15,277 nt of DNA from Stramenopiles sp. TOSAG23-3 (GCA_900128585.1 LT642529.1:1-15277), one strand, 5' to 3'; numbered from the stretch's first letter, positions 6,310 to 15,080 are shown. Translations and numbers: made by a program. The notes: generated from the letters alone by a model not told the origin.

Positions 6310-9300
6310 TCATATTTCTCCACGTTTCATCGTCATCGCACGGGGCAACATCTTCCTGTCATAGTGGGTCTTCTCGCTCGATCCGGACGCGGTCGGGTTC
6401 GGGGACGTTACCTCAACACTGACGTTAGTAGCGGAGAGTGATCTTTCCCCGGGAGATCCTGCGCCCAAGTTTACGTCTACCTTCACGCCCACTCCTTCAC
6501 CTGAACTGTTTACGGTTACAACTACATCATTGCTACTTTGCAATGGATTTAGGATCAATTCTGATTCGTTAGAACTTTTCTGGTTCGCAGTATTTGCCAC
6601 TTTGTTTTCCAGCGGTTTCAATTCCAGAGACTTTTCTATACCATTTGAAGGATTCGCACATTTTTGCTTCCATTTTCGACCATAAGCAATGTACAGGAAT
6701 AAAAGACAATGGACCAACAAAAGAGCAAACGCGATAAAGAAAGGGTTGCAGACTGCCGATTCGCATTTTTCGACGACTTCCTTTTTAAAATTTGAGTCTA
6801 ATTCTTCCTTTACTGTAAAGGGGGCCACCGTTGTCGAACCGTTGGGTCCCACCGTTGTCGTTGTGGTGGGTGGCGCCGTCGTGGGCTGGGAAAACGACAG
6901 CATCACGGACGACGCGTTCGTGTCGTTCGTGTTTGACATGCCGTTTCGTGCCGTTACAATTACAATAAGGAAGTAGGCGTACACTCCAAGCTGCCAACCT
7001 TTACGGACCGTGTCACTGCCCCCGTTTGATCAAAGTACCTGCCATGAATTATTACAACGGGTCCTTTGTTGGAGCACTTGTTCACGTGATAATCATCGCC
7101 GTTATCGTTCGTGCAATTGGGGGATTCGATGGACGATACCAACGGAACAATACTGAACTGAACGGAAGATTCGAATGTTTTGCCGCCAACTGTCAAATTC
7201 ACTCCTTCCCCTTCCCCAACCTGCAAGGGTGGAATTGCCCTAATTTCGGTATCCGATACCCAAGTCACTTGGGTGCACAGAACTCCGCCTACTCTGATCG
7301 TGATGGACGAGGAGGAGGTGCCGAACCCTGTGCCAGTAAACACGGTGTACCACAGCGAACTCCTCGGTTCGCATCGTTTGGGTCCATTTGGGTACACAAA
7401 CCGATGTATGGCTCGACGGTGCAAGGGGACGAGGAGCAATCTCCCGTTCCAATGTACTTGGTAATACCATAGCCCTCCGGTTTCTTCCCATAAAACAAGT
7501 TGTCAGCGTACCAGCCGGTGTTGTACCAATTGGTATTTACAATGGTAATGGTTGGCCCACCTGCTGAGTCAGACCTTGAGTATATCGAATATCCTTTGGC
7601 AGCCCCGCCGTTAGTAGTCTTGGCGAAATTGTTCGAAAAATTCGATTCCCGAATGATGACATCACTTACATAGTGAAGGTACATAGCCCCACCCCCATAT
7701 AAATTGTCGTTTGGATTCGTAACTCCGTTGTCTTCCAACGACACGCGGGTCATGCTCATAACAGTAGGGTATGCGTTTTTTCCAACTAGCATAACCCCCC
7801 CCCCCCTTCTTTTCTGCGTGGTTGCCTTTCATTGTAACGTCCGTCAAGTAAACTTTTGCGTAAAATCTGGCGGCAATTCCGCCGCCAGAAGCTCCGGCCA
7901 CGTTGTTTGAAATTGTGGTGCCTTGAACGTGCACGGTGGCCGTCACTTGCGTTGGCAAATTTACGTCTGTACCCTCCCAGCAGTAACCTACGTGCAGCCC
8001 TCCCCCCATGCTATTTTTGGCCTCGTTATTCAAAATTTGGGAGTTCGTGATGTTGGCATGGACGTCATCGCCGCAGAAATACCCCCCCCCCCCCCCCCCC
8101 CCCCCCTTAATACGACGTTATTCAAGTACAACTTGGCGTGATTGTGTAATTGTATTCCACCGCCGCCAAAACCAGCCGTGTTTCCTGAAATCGTAGTGCC
8201 ATCAATGTGTATTGTAGCCTGCAGGGCTGTCGCGGACCCACTCTCGCACTCACCTGCGTACAGCCCACCCCCCTTCGACCAGTCAGTGCCTTTTTGACTC
8301 TTGGCTTTGTTGCCTATAATTTTGGAGTTCGTAATGTTGCCACGGTTATCAGGACCGCAGAAAAAAAATCCTCCGCCGTAGCCTTTACTGCTCCCCGATG
8401 CAACGTTAGCTTCATTCGACTCAACTGTCCCGTCGTGAAAGTTCAAGGTAGAACCACCGGTTATGCCAATACACCCAGCGTTTGATGTTGCCTTATTGTT
8501 TCGGAATGTTGAACTGCGCAAGGTGACGGATGCGTTAAATTTTGCACCAATGCAGCCCCCATAACTGGCCCAATTGTTTTCGACGATGAGGTTGGTGCCA
8601 ATGAACACCCCGTAGTGAAGTCGGATTGCCCCAGAATGTTTAGCGGTTGCCTCGGCCACTCGAATATCAGACCCAATCAATCTTATCCACTTTAAAGTGA
8701 GCGTGTGTTCAGCGAGCAAGGTAAAGTGCCGACGGTTCTTTGTGGCGTCGTTCGCATGCGTAAATGCTGTCAGCGTAGTATGCGACGTAGGATTACCGGT
8801 GATACTCAAATCACCGTCCACCACAATGTCACCCCCCAAAGTGCAGTTCGACAGCCGAGAGAACTCCCCATTTGTCTTGGTGCAGTCCCACTCGATGCTG
8901 CAAACGACTCCATGCAGCGGATTATCAGCGCTTTTGCACGCGCCGACGTACGGAGAGACCGTGCAGGGGTTTTCTGAGCAGTCGTTCAGCAAGAACCCTT
9001 CAAGGCCGTTTGTCTTCCCCGCGTCATTGTGGCGAATCGCATAAAACGGATCCCCGCCGACAACGTCGGTGAACTTTGTATTGACCATAGTCAAGTTTAC
9101 GGATGCAATAGAAGAGTTGCTATAAGCGTTGTACCTCATGTGAATTTGATGTCCCCGTTCGTGGTTCGGAAATTCATTTTTTATGAAGGAGCATTCCCTC
9201 AAGACGGCCCTGACGCGATACAACAAGTACAGGCCGCCACCCCCCCAGTTTACATTTGCCCCCGCTTCCATCACAATGTTGCGTTCCAAAACGACGCCAG

Positions 9301-10183
9301 TCATGTCAAGAGTGGCGTAATCCGCGTTCGAGTTTTCAAAGTAGACCCCGCCGCCTTTTAGCTCGGCTCGGTTGTCAAAGAAAAACACGTCATTCAAGCG
9401 AACAGTGCTCCCTGTTTTGATCATCATCCCCCCACCATTACAGTTCGTAGCATTGTTTCCGATGAATTGCGTTCCCGTGATGTTAATCGTTACTCGGTTG
9501 TGAACGAGCATTCCCCCGCCACCGCCCTTCCCAGCAATTGCAACATTGTCCTTGATTACACCGCCGGTAATGGTCACCTTTAACTGGGTTTTTGTTATAT
9601 CTGAATGCGCACTTAGGCGCATCCCACCCCCAAAATGGGTCGCAGTATTGCCGGTCACGTTGGTGTGGTACAGCGTGACTTGTGACAACGCCAGGCCTGC
9701 ATTTGGGCGGGCCGAGATTCCGCCCCCACTAACTGCAATATTGTTGATAATAGAGCAGAACTCGGCCTTAAAGTGGCCGCCGCCCGAATGCATGAAGAAA
9801 GCTCCGCCCTCTTTGTCTTTAACGACAGTAGTATCTTTTGAGACGTTCCCCCCGGTAAGCCGTAGCCATTTAATGTGGAGCGTGAACTGCCCGTCAAGAG
9901 TGAAGTGGCGGCTGTAGCTGTCTGCGGCATAAAGTGTCGTTAGTGCGCCGCTAGACTCACCGTTTGCTCCAACTATGGTCAAGTCTCCAGATACCTCAAT
10001 CTCGGTGGACATGCAATCGTTAGTTCGCGTAAAATTCCCCTCCGTAGATGTACAATTCCACTCTTCCGCACTCGCGATCAGGTCAATGCGCCATGAGCAT
10101 GCCAAACATGCCACCAGAAGCGCTCGCAAACGAAAGCGTTTTGGGGGTAAGCGGGGGCGTGAAAAGAACGTAAAAGATACCAT
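6310..10183 (-). CDS. Pmp-repeat/IPT type I membrane protein, frame broken four times
   Basis: I read this as one gene of about 1,290 codons. It starts at an ATG at 10183 and a signal peptide follows (hydrophobic core about residues 20-38). Two large tandem modules of chlamydial polymorphic-membrane-protein type come next. They are rich in GGG(I/M) and FxxN motifs, which form right-handed beta-helices in that family. Then come two IPT/TIG-like domains, a Pro/Thr stalk, one membrane segment (about 6679-6744) and a roughly 120-residue cytoplasmic tail ending in TGA at 6310. The frame changes in four places: at the 25-G run (8082-8106), at the 12-G run (7795-7806), between about 7320 and 7375, and near 6970. 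Matching repeat copies on both sides show which frame is right. A surface adhesion or recognition role is inferred from architecture. It could be a slippage-switched gene, a decaying pseudogene, or an intact gene with indel errors in the sequence. Read literally, translation stops at 8030 after 717 residues, giving a secreted fragment without an anchor. Confidence 0.75.
6679..7345 (-). other. IPT/TIG-like domains, Pro/Thr stalk and membrane anchor
   Basis: FTGTGFG (7320-7340) followed by ITIRVGGVLC...SDTEI...IPP is a recognisable IPT/TIG domain, an immunoglobulin-like fold found in surface proteins. A second, weaker copy starts near GPVVIIHGRYF and includes VKVGSLEC; its end (IVTARNGMSNT) is in another frame. 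A Pro/Thr-rich linker (QPTTAPPTTTTT) and a hydrophobic stretch (PFFIAFALLLVHCLLFLYIA) followed by RKWKQK give an outside-to-inside topology. The part is broken by frame changes near 7350 and 6970. Confidence 0.7.
7795..7806 (-). repeat. 12-G homopolymer on the coding strand
   Basis: Twelve C on the plus strand. The frame read in block B (ending AEKK-GGGG) does not continue sensibly past the run. The neighbouring frame gives GGGVMLVG...LDMT-like text, parallel to GGGVYFENSNADYATLDMTG in module 1. A run of 11 or 14 would restore continuity. Confidence 0.92.
7807..8081 (-). repeat. Tandem block B inside Pmp module 2
   Basis: This block encodes YFCGDD...ANITNSQILNNEAK...GGGLHVGYCWE...VHVQGTTISNNVA...VYLTDVTMKG, the counterpart of block A. 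It adds NHAEKK before its own terminal 12-G run, where block A has only guanines. The reading frame is offset by one base from block A. Confidence 0.75.
8082..8106 (-). repeat. 25-G homopolymer on the coding strand
   Basis: An uninterrupted run of 25 C on the plus strand reads as 25 G in the coding direction. It sits exactly between tandem blocks A and B. With 25 the frame breaks and ends at 8030; with 23 or 26 block B would be read in frame as GGG-YFCGDD. Such a run is prone to polymerase slippage, to sequencing error, and to G-quadruplex formation. Confidence 0.95.
8107..8377 (-). repeat. Tandem block A inside Pmp module 2
   Basis: This block encodes GGGFFFCG...GNITNSKIIGNKAK...GGGLYAGECE...IHIDGTTISGNTA...LYLNNVVLRG. 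The next block encodes the same series with substitutions, in a different frame. DNA similarity is also clear, for example TTTCTGCGG and ACGAACTCC in both. The block ends in the 25-G run. Confidence 0.75.
8900..10060 (-). other. Pmp module 1 (residues 42-428)
   Basis: This is the first of two homologous extracellular modules. It opens with EWNC...FTRTNDC and closes with ENPCTVSPYVGAC...GVVC. Between these lie at least eight GGG-containing turns and FxxN tetrads (FIGN, FFDN, FIKN), the signature of Pmp repeats. The cysteine-framed beginning and end recur in module 2, so the pair arose by an in-gene duplication. The module is unbroken in frame. Confidence 0.75.
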
Positions 10184-11021
10184 TCTGGTCCAAGAAAGGG
10201 TTTGAATAATTTTGTGTTTCCGTAACGGGCTTTTATGAACATAAAACTAGAATTTTGAAGGCTTTTGAAAGCAGAAATTTGGGTAAAACCAAAGGCGAGC
10301 TCAGACACCCGGGGCACAAACGGGACAACTTTTTTTTGTACACCTGTCGATTAATATGGAAGTAGTACCGTTAATATATTTTTAATACTAGAATAATAAT
10401 CAAGGAGAAGGAGGTCTGAAAGTGTGCCCAGTACGACATAGTCGAAGTGAACACAGTGGCAATAGCTTTGAAAAATTAACCACAAAAGATGTATTCTAAT
10501 ATTTCATGTTCCTATATAAAAACATTTGTTTTTTTTTCGTTAATTTTTTAAAATTTATTTATGCCGTCCTCATTATAATATTGAAAAATTGTTGTCCTCT
10601 GTGTATTGTGTAGTATTTATTAGGCTGTATTTTAATATTAGTACCGGTACCGTCGGGAACACGGCTGGAATCCTCGTTAAGTAGATATTATACAGCAGCA
10701 GCGGGTAACAATTCACACACAGAATACAAAGAAAAAAACCAAGAAAACCCCCAAAGGAAGGAGGAGGAGTGAGCAAGAGAGTATCCTCCGCCGACCGCCG
10801 CGTTGGTTTATGGGGGTTATTGTCGAACAACAAATTAATTTTTTGGTATTATATTCTTCTTTTTTTAAGTAAATATAAGTTTTAATAATCAGAAAATAAT
10901 AATAGAAAAAAACTTCAATTTTCGCATTTAAAATATTTATATAAAATTGTATTTATACGATACACACGATATACACTGAGAAAATTATTTTTAGAGTTTG
11001 ACGCTCCCATGAAATGAGAGG
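10184..11021. other. AT-rich spacer between the Pmp-like gene and SHQ1
   Basis: No credible gene in 838 bp. It should hold the Pmp-like gene promoter and the SHQ1 3' end. It contains the inverted counterpart of the short repeat at 3794, many T and A runs, and a GGAGGAGGAG purine patch near 10760. A hydrophobic minus-strand frame at 10573-10833 begins only at TTG and is not called. Confidence 0.55.
10599..10648 (+). repeat. Dispersed short repeat, copy B
   Basis: On this strand it reads CTGTGTATTGT ... TTTTAATATTAG ... TACCGGT, the reverse complement in block order of 3794-3841 (39 versus 37 bases between matching block starts). The copies are inverted relative to each other and about 6.8 kb apart. 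Confidence 0.45.
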
Positions 11022-12467
11022 TCACTCCACAGCACCCTGCAATTGCATATTTACCTGGCGCTCTATGTCCACAAGTTCCAAATCCAATTTATCCTTGTTC
11101 ATATGTTTCGAACATTCTTCAAACTTAAGCGCAAAAGCTCTTATGGTTTCTTCTTTCACAGATTGTAGCCAGACGCAGTAGTCATCGATAAACAGCTTGT
11201 TGAACAAATATTTCGTTTCGCTTCGCTCGAATATTTTTCGTATTTTCAGGAGAGCCTTCATCAGCACCCCTTTTCCCTTTTTGAACAGGGCGACCGTGTC
11301 ACTCAAAACAACGCTCGAAAGGTCCCAGGACCGCAAGTAAGGGTAAATCAAACTCCTACGCATGCACGCAGTGGTTACTTGGGCCAACTCTTCACAGCAT
11401 TCGCTGTCTAACCATGACATCAGAGGGCTCAGTATGGATATGGTCCAGTCCGACTCTACTGTCGAATCCCCATCCGTAATCCGGTAGTCGTAGGCATAAC
11501 CAAAGCACACACTTGCCAAACCAGACAAGAGCGCAAACCCCTCCGTCCCCGTCTCGTCTATCAGGTACTCTCTGCGTGGCAAGCGAATCAAAGCCTCTCT
11601 TTCGTCTTCTGTAAAAAAACTTGTACTTTCATCGTTTTTCTTGTCGTTGCCACGAGCGCCTATGGCCATCTTGGCCATTGACGCCTCAATGTCCGTCCCA
11701 GGATCACCTTTCGGTTTCCGCTTTGCGCTTGCGTCGCTCTCCCCGTCGACGTTGCGCCAGAACGGCCTGCATGCCATGGCGCTTTGGTAGACCATGTCTT
11801 CTTTCCCGTACGCATAGTCCCCTGCATACCGCTCCAGATCAAAGTCCCCCTCTTCTTGCTCCACACGTGCACCGGTCCTATCTTTGGCGGTTGTACTGTC
11901 AGGGGATGAAACCTGAACCAGGTCCGACAGGTCCTCCCGTAGTCCTGCGAAAAATCCAGAATACCGATCGTTGAACCCATAGCTGATTTCCCCGAGCAAC
12001 GCTTCGGCTGTGGGCGCAGACACTTTTTTGTCTTCGGCGATCTCCGGTTCGGGAACGTGCTCCGCAGCCTCCGCCTGGCCCCCTTCGGCAGGGGTGGAAC
12101 TGATGATTTCAATATTAGGGCGGGCGGAAGATTTCCCCCCTAGACTCTTGATATCGATGGGGTTTGGAGCCTGCGTGAGCAGTTTGGTGAGCATGTGCAG
12201 GTCCTTAAAGCTCTCCCCGGACTGCTTCTTGGGAAGGTGCACGTGGATGGTACCGTTGTTTTCGTTTATGTCATAAACGGCTCTAGTTTTTTCATTGTCG
12301 AGCACTTCTCCAGGAAGCGTAAGCTTTAAATAGTAAGGTTTGCAGTAGAAAGAGAACAGGCTGCCCTCAATAAAAAAGTCACTCGCCGCAACACGAATGT
12401 GGGGAACACGAATGTCAATGTACACAAACTCTTCGTCCTGGCGCAAAGTGAACAGAGGAGTCGTCAT
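11022..12467 (-). CDS. SHQ1: SHQ1, H/ACA snoRNP assembly factor
   Basis: A 481-residue homologue of SHQ1, which binds and shields the pseudouridine synthase dyskerin/Cbf5 before H/ACA snoRNP and telomerase RNP assembly. Residues 1-97 form the CS (Hsp20-like) domain, starting MTTPLFTLRQDEEF and running through FYCKPYYLKLTLPGEV to LHMLTKLL, very close to the human and yeast pattern. An acidic linker (about 100-158) follows. The SHQ1-specific helical domain then runs from YGFNDRYSGFF (163-173) through LPRREYLID (296-304), YDYRIT (326-331) and RRSLIYPYLRSWDLS (370-384), and the C-terminus is helical. A charged low-complexity insert (about 190-285) interrupts the specific domain. The start is the ATG at 12467, which matches the family N-terminus. 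The frame extends 39 codons upstream, but only from a TTG preceded by a stop. No interruption is seen. It acts in nucleus and cytoplasm as a housekeeping factor. Confidence 0.95.
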   Translation of the reverse strand: MTTPLFTLRQDEEFVYIDIRVPHIRVAASDFFIEGSLFSFYCKPYYLKLTLPGEVLDNEKTRAVYDINENNGTIHVHLPKKQSGESFKDLHMLTKLLTQAPNPIDIKSLGGKSSARPNIEIISSTPAEGGQAEAAEHVPEPEIAEDKKVSAPTAEALLGEISYGFNDRYSGFFAGLREDLSDLVQVSSPDSTTAKDRTGARVEQEEGDFDLERYAGDYAYGKEDMVYQSAMACRPFWRNVDGESDASAKRKPKGDPGTDIEASMAKMAIGARGNDKKNDESTSFFTEDEREALIRLPRREYLIDETGTEGFALLSGLASVCFGYAYDYRITDGDSTVESDWTISILSPLMSWLDSECCEELAQVTTACMRRSLIYPYLRSWDLSSVVLSDTVALFKKGKGVLMKALLKIRKIFERSETKYLFNKLFIDDYCVWLQSVKEETIRAFALKFEECSKHMNKDKLDLELVDIERQVNMQLQGAVE

Positions 12468-12960
12468 CCCTCTGCACGGCTCGGCGCGAACGAAGCACTC
12501 GCCTGGCGGGAACGGAGTGGGCAGCAATTCTTCCAATACCTTTGGATGCAATGGGTAGTCCAAAGTATATGATGCAATCAACAAAATCTAGGTTATTGTT
12601 TTAATCAAATGCATCTAGATCATTCAATAAAAATAAAGAGAGTCTGGAGTTCGTTTAATTCGGTTTTCTCTTTTGCATGTTTTGTCGCGTTCTGTATTCT
12701 GTAAATGTGATAATTAAAAATTGTTGGGACGGGGGCGACGGAGGTAAGATTAGGGAGGGTATTTACCACCGTGCATGGTACAGAGCAAAAAAAAATTATA
12801 TATAATAGCATGAACACAACATAAAACAGATCGACAAGAAGAGGAGGAGGATGATGATGCCTTTTTTTCGAATAATTGTCATAAATTTTATTTTTTTAGT
12901 AATAGATAAAAGGAAATGAATAAATAATTCTCTTCAGATGTAAGTTTAACCCGTGCACTC
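12468..12960. other. AT-rich spacer upstream of SHQ1
   Basis: A 493-bp spacer. A short minus-strand frame (12620-12811, 63 codons from an ATG) begins with a hydrophobic stretch but lacks support and is not called. A GAGGAGGAGGATGATGATG purine patch lies near 12840. I see no RNA gene or clear promoter element. Confidence 0.5.
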
Positions 12961-14874
12961 TTATACATTCTTTTTCCATTCCAAATATTTGTCTCGCCAT
13001 ACTTTCAAATCTTCTACCCATTTTGTGTAGTTGTCAACGTTTCCCGCATGGTCTTTCAAAGCCACTTTGGCTTCGTCGGTGTCCATCCAATTCGCCGCCG
13101 CCCGCCTGTAGGTCCCATACAAATTGTTCAGCGCGGAGAGTAAACCTGACCTTGCAATGCGCTTCACAGTTGCGACGTACAGTATAGCATTGTAAAAATC
13201 AGGTTGGGTCATTGGGTTTACATGTTCCAGCATACGCACATCCTCTGCAGCACCCGTTTTATGATCTGCTAATATTTGTTCAAGGCAAAATATGACCATC
13301 CAATCGACAGCAACTTCATTCGCCTCAGCAAGCACTTTGCCGGCTTTTGTGAGCTTATTTAGATTCTCCGTGCCGAGATGCACGGCTTGTTCCGTGCACA
13401 ACGTCCATACGCGCAGAGCAGTACGATCCGATGCCGACAATTTGCCATCCAGTGAAAGCGATATGTAATGTACATGCGACACGTCGTTCATGAGCAATGC
13501 CGTTTTCCTCCAATTTTCTATGTTTCCTGTTTGCGTGACGCCGCCACAACTAGACTGATCGAATCGCAACATGTACTCAAGGCTTATGCGAACCGTTTCT
13601 CCTGGGTTTTCAGGGCTGATAAACCCGAAATGATGGATACTATATGCATTCGAGCCGCTTCCACCATCCGTTATGTGCCCTGGCACAGGCGAAGATTCGG
13701 AGCCGTAAGATAAAAATACTTCATTCCCTTCCGCATAGTCTTGCCCAAGGTACACGTTTACTTTGGGGTATCCCACAGGTTTGCCTTTCGCGTCGTTGTG
13801 CTCCACGTAAATCTGGTTTATCGAATTGCCATGTTCATCTGACGAAACCGCTTCATGATGATGGTTCAAAAAATCAGCAAGGGGCACGACGACGACTTCC
13901 TCGGCCGCGGTTTCTTCCCTGGACAATTTCAGACTGAACGAGCGGCTGTTAACAATCGAATACGCATGCAGAAAGCGACCTATACTGTATTCGGATTTTG
14001 CGAACACTTCTGGGTGCGAATCCAACAGGTGAACACGGATTATTTTATAAGCAGAAAAAAGAAGTTCTACCTCATTGTTCGTCATATCGATAAGCAAAGA
14101 CGATGCTGGCGTCTGCCCGGACAGAAACTGTGAAACTGCACGTGTGTGCACGATATTCTTTACAAACATTGGCAACGTTGCAATCCAAGGATAAAACTTA
14201 CTTTTCACCCCAATGTTCATTTCGTTCAGCAGACTAACTGCCAGGAACGACATTTGATCCAAATGGGGTTTCAATATTGCAATCAACCGACCTTGCTCCG
14301 TCCCACTTTCTTCCGCAGCTTTCCCAGTAAATACCAAGTTCAGAGGGATTGATAAAATCTTATCCCCACGTAAACCGTTCTTCAAAATTCTTACACCGCC
14401 GTGGCTGGTTTTCGTTCCATTAGCCTTTCCACCAATACTGTTTATTGAAATCAGAGACCCTTCAACGCTGTCGACTTCTGCCCCGTTCTCCTTTAGCCAT
14501 TGTTTTAAACGGGCCAACTTGCCCTCAAGTTTCAAACAAGGCGTTGTAGTTTTACACGCGAGGGTCTTCTGTGGTTCATCGCTACCGTCGCAACAGTCGC
14601 AAATCCCGTCGTCGACACGACTAGCATGCAGCTGTTCCCCCGTTTCCGCACAAACGAACGCATTCTCACGCCGCTGAAGAGTACTATAATAATACTTTGA
14701 CATGACAGTGTCAGCCTCGTGCATTTGCTTTGCGACTTCCTCGTGCAATGGGTTGGAACCATCCCCCCCCTCAGGAGTAGGGTCTGCCAACGCAAACTCA
14801 CCTGTGTTTCCGAACAGGGAAGTAGAAATGAACACGCAAAAACATAGAAAAATGCTTTGGATGTAGGTCGTCAT
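12961..14874 (-). CDS. Glucosidase II beta-like domain fused to SET methyltransferase
   Basis: A 637-residue two-part protein. A hydrophobic signal peptide (about 1-20) leads to a glucosidase II beta-type LDLa-like domain (about 61-113): YYSTLQRRENAFVC, then RVDDGICDCCDGSDEP (86-101) with the calcium-binding D/C pattern. In glucosidase II this precedes coiled-coil and mannose-receptor-homology parts; both are absent here. A SET domain of the Rubisco LSMT/SETD3 kind takes their place (about 157-391). GGVRILKNGLRGDKILSIP is its start, RSF (311-313) and DFLNHHH (334-340) are the SAM- and substrate-site motifs, and EVFLSYGSES (385-394) and HHFGFI (414-419) close the core. A helical C-terminal region resembling the LSMT substrate-binding domain follows to the end. 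There is no HDEL-type tail. The start is the ATG at 14874; an upstream TTG adds nothing. The product likely methylates a lysine or histidine of a protein in the ER, secretory route or, in an alga, a plastid reached through the ER. The substrate is unknown. Confidence 0.9.
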   Translation of the reverse strand: MTTYIQSIFLCFCVFISTSLFGNTGEFALADPTPEGGDGSNPLHEEVAKQMHEADTVMSKYYYSTLQRRENAFVCAETGEQLHASRVDDGICDCCDGSDEPQKTLACKTTTPCLKLEGKLARLKQWLKENGAEVDSVEGSLISINSIGGKANGTKTSHGGVRILKNGLRGDKILSIPLNLVFTGKAAEESGTEQGRLIAILKPHLDQMSFLAVSLLNEMNIGVKSKFYPWIATLPMFVKNIVHTRAVSQFLSGQTPASSLLIDMTNNEVELLFSAYKIIRVHLLDSHPEVFAKSEYSIGRFLHAYSIVNSRSFSLKLSREETAAEEVVVVPLADFLNHHHEAVSSDEHGNSINQIYVEHNDAKGKPVGYPKVNVYLGQDYAEGNEVFLSYGSESSPVPGHITDGGSGSNAYSIHHFGFISPENPGETVRISLEYMLRFDQSSCGGVTQTGNIENWRKTALLMNDVSHVHYISLSLDGKLSASDRTALRVWTLCTEQAVHLGTENLNKLTKAGKVLAEANEVAVDWMVIFCLEQILADHKTGAAEDVRMLEHVNPMTQPDFYNAILYVATVKRIARSGLLSALNNLYGTYRRAAANWMDTDEAKVALKDHAGNVDNYTKWVEDLKVWRDKYLEWKKNV

Positions 14875-15080
14875 AGTAATGCCGTATGATGAAGCCAATA
14901 CACAGCGGATAAGTAATTGTACATAGTTTTCTCATGCAGAATCAAATATTCATGGGAGAAAAACGAAACAAAATTATGTTAACTTAAATGAAGGAATAGT
15001 CCTACATATATATATAAAGGAAGAACTAAGTGCTTAATTTTACTCGGGACTAATAATGTACTAATTAGTCTAAAATATAT

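Larger units (their letters stand above)
7352..8899 (-). other. Pmp module 2, longer than module 1 and frame-broken
   Basis: It opens with EWDCTKTNGEFSRLSNC, parallel to the start of module 1, and closes with SSPCTVEPYIGLC...GVRC, parallel to its end. It is longer than module 1 because it contains a duplicated block of about 90 residues (8107-8377 and 7807-8081). Both long G runs, and so two of the gene's four frame changes, lie within this module. Confidence 0.7.

Noticed and set aside
6886-6982. Possible 97-bp intron in the Pmp-like gene on the minus strand (GTACGCC ... TTTTCCCAG)
   Set aside because: The ends look like splice sites, but removal would join the IPT part to a frame that does not encode the Thr/Pro stalk and membrane anchor. 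It does not repair the gene.
10573-10833. Hydrophobic 86-codon frame on the minus strand
   Set aside because: It starts at TTG, lies in a low-complexity AT-rich spacer, and shows no domain or homologue that I recognise.
12468-12584. 39-codon upstream extension of SHQ1
   Set aside because: It begins at TTG right after a stop, contains no ATG, and the family N-terminus matches the ATG at 12467 exactly.
12620-12811. 63-codon minus-strand frame with a hydrophobic start
   Set aside because: It has an ATG and a signal-like stretch, but the rest has no recognisable feature and AT-rich spacers give such frames by chance.
11022-14874. Kinetoplastid-style polycistronic transcription of the minus-strand genes
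   Set aside because: Shared strand alone is weak. On the coding strand the long tract before the SET fusion reads GAA, not pyrimidine, and no consistent polypyrimidine-AG pattern precedes the starts.
14875-14898. Eight-codon upstream extension of the SET-fusion gene
   Set aside because: It begins at TTG; the ATG at 14874 gives a normal signal peptide.
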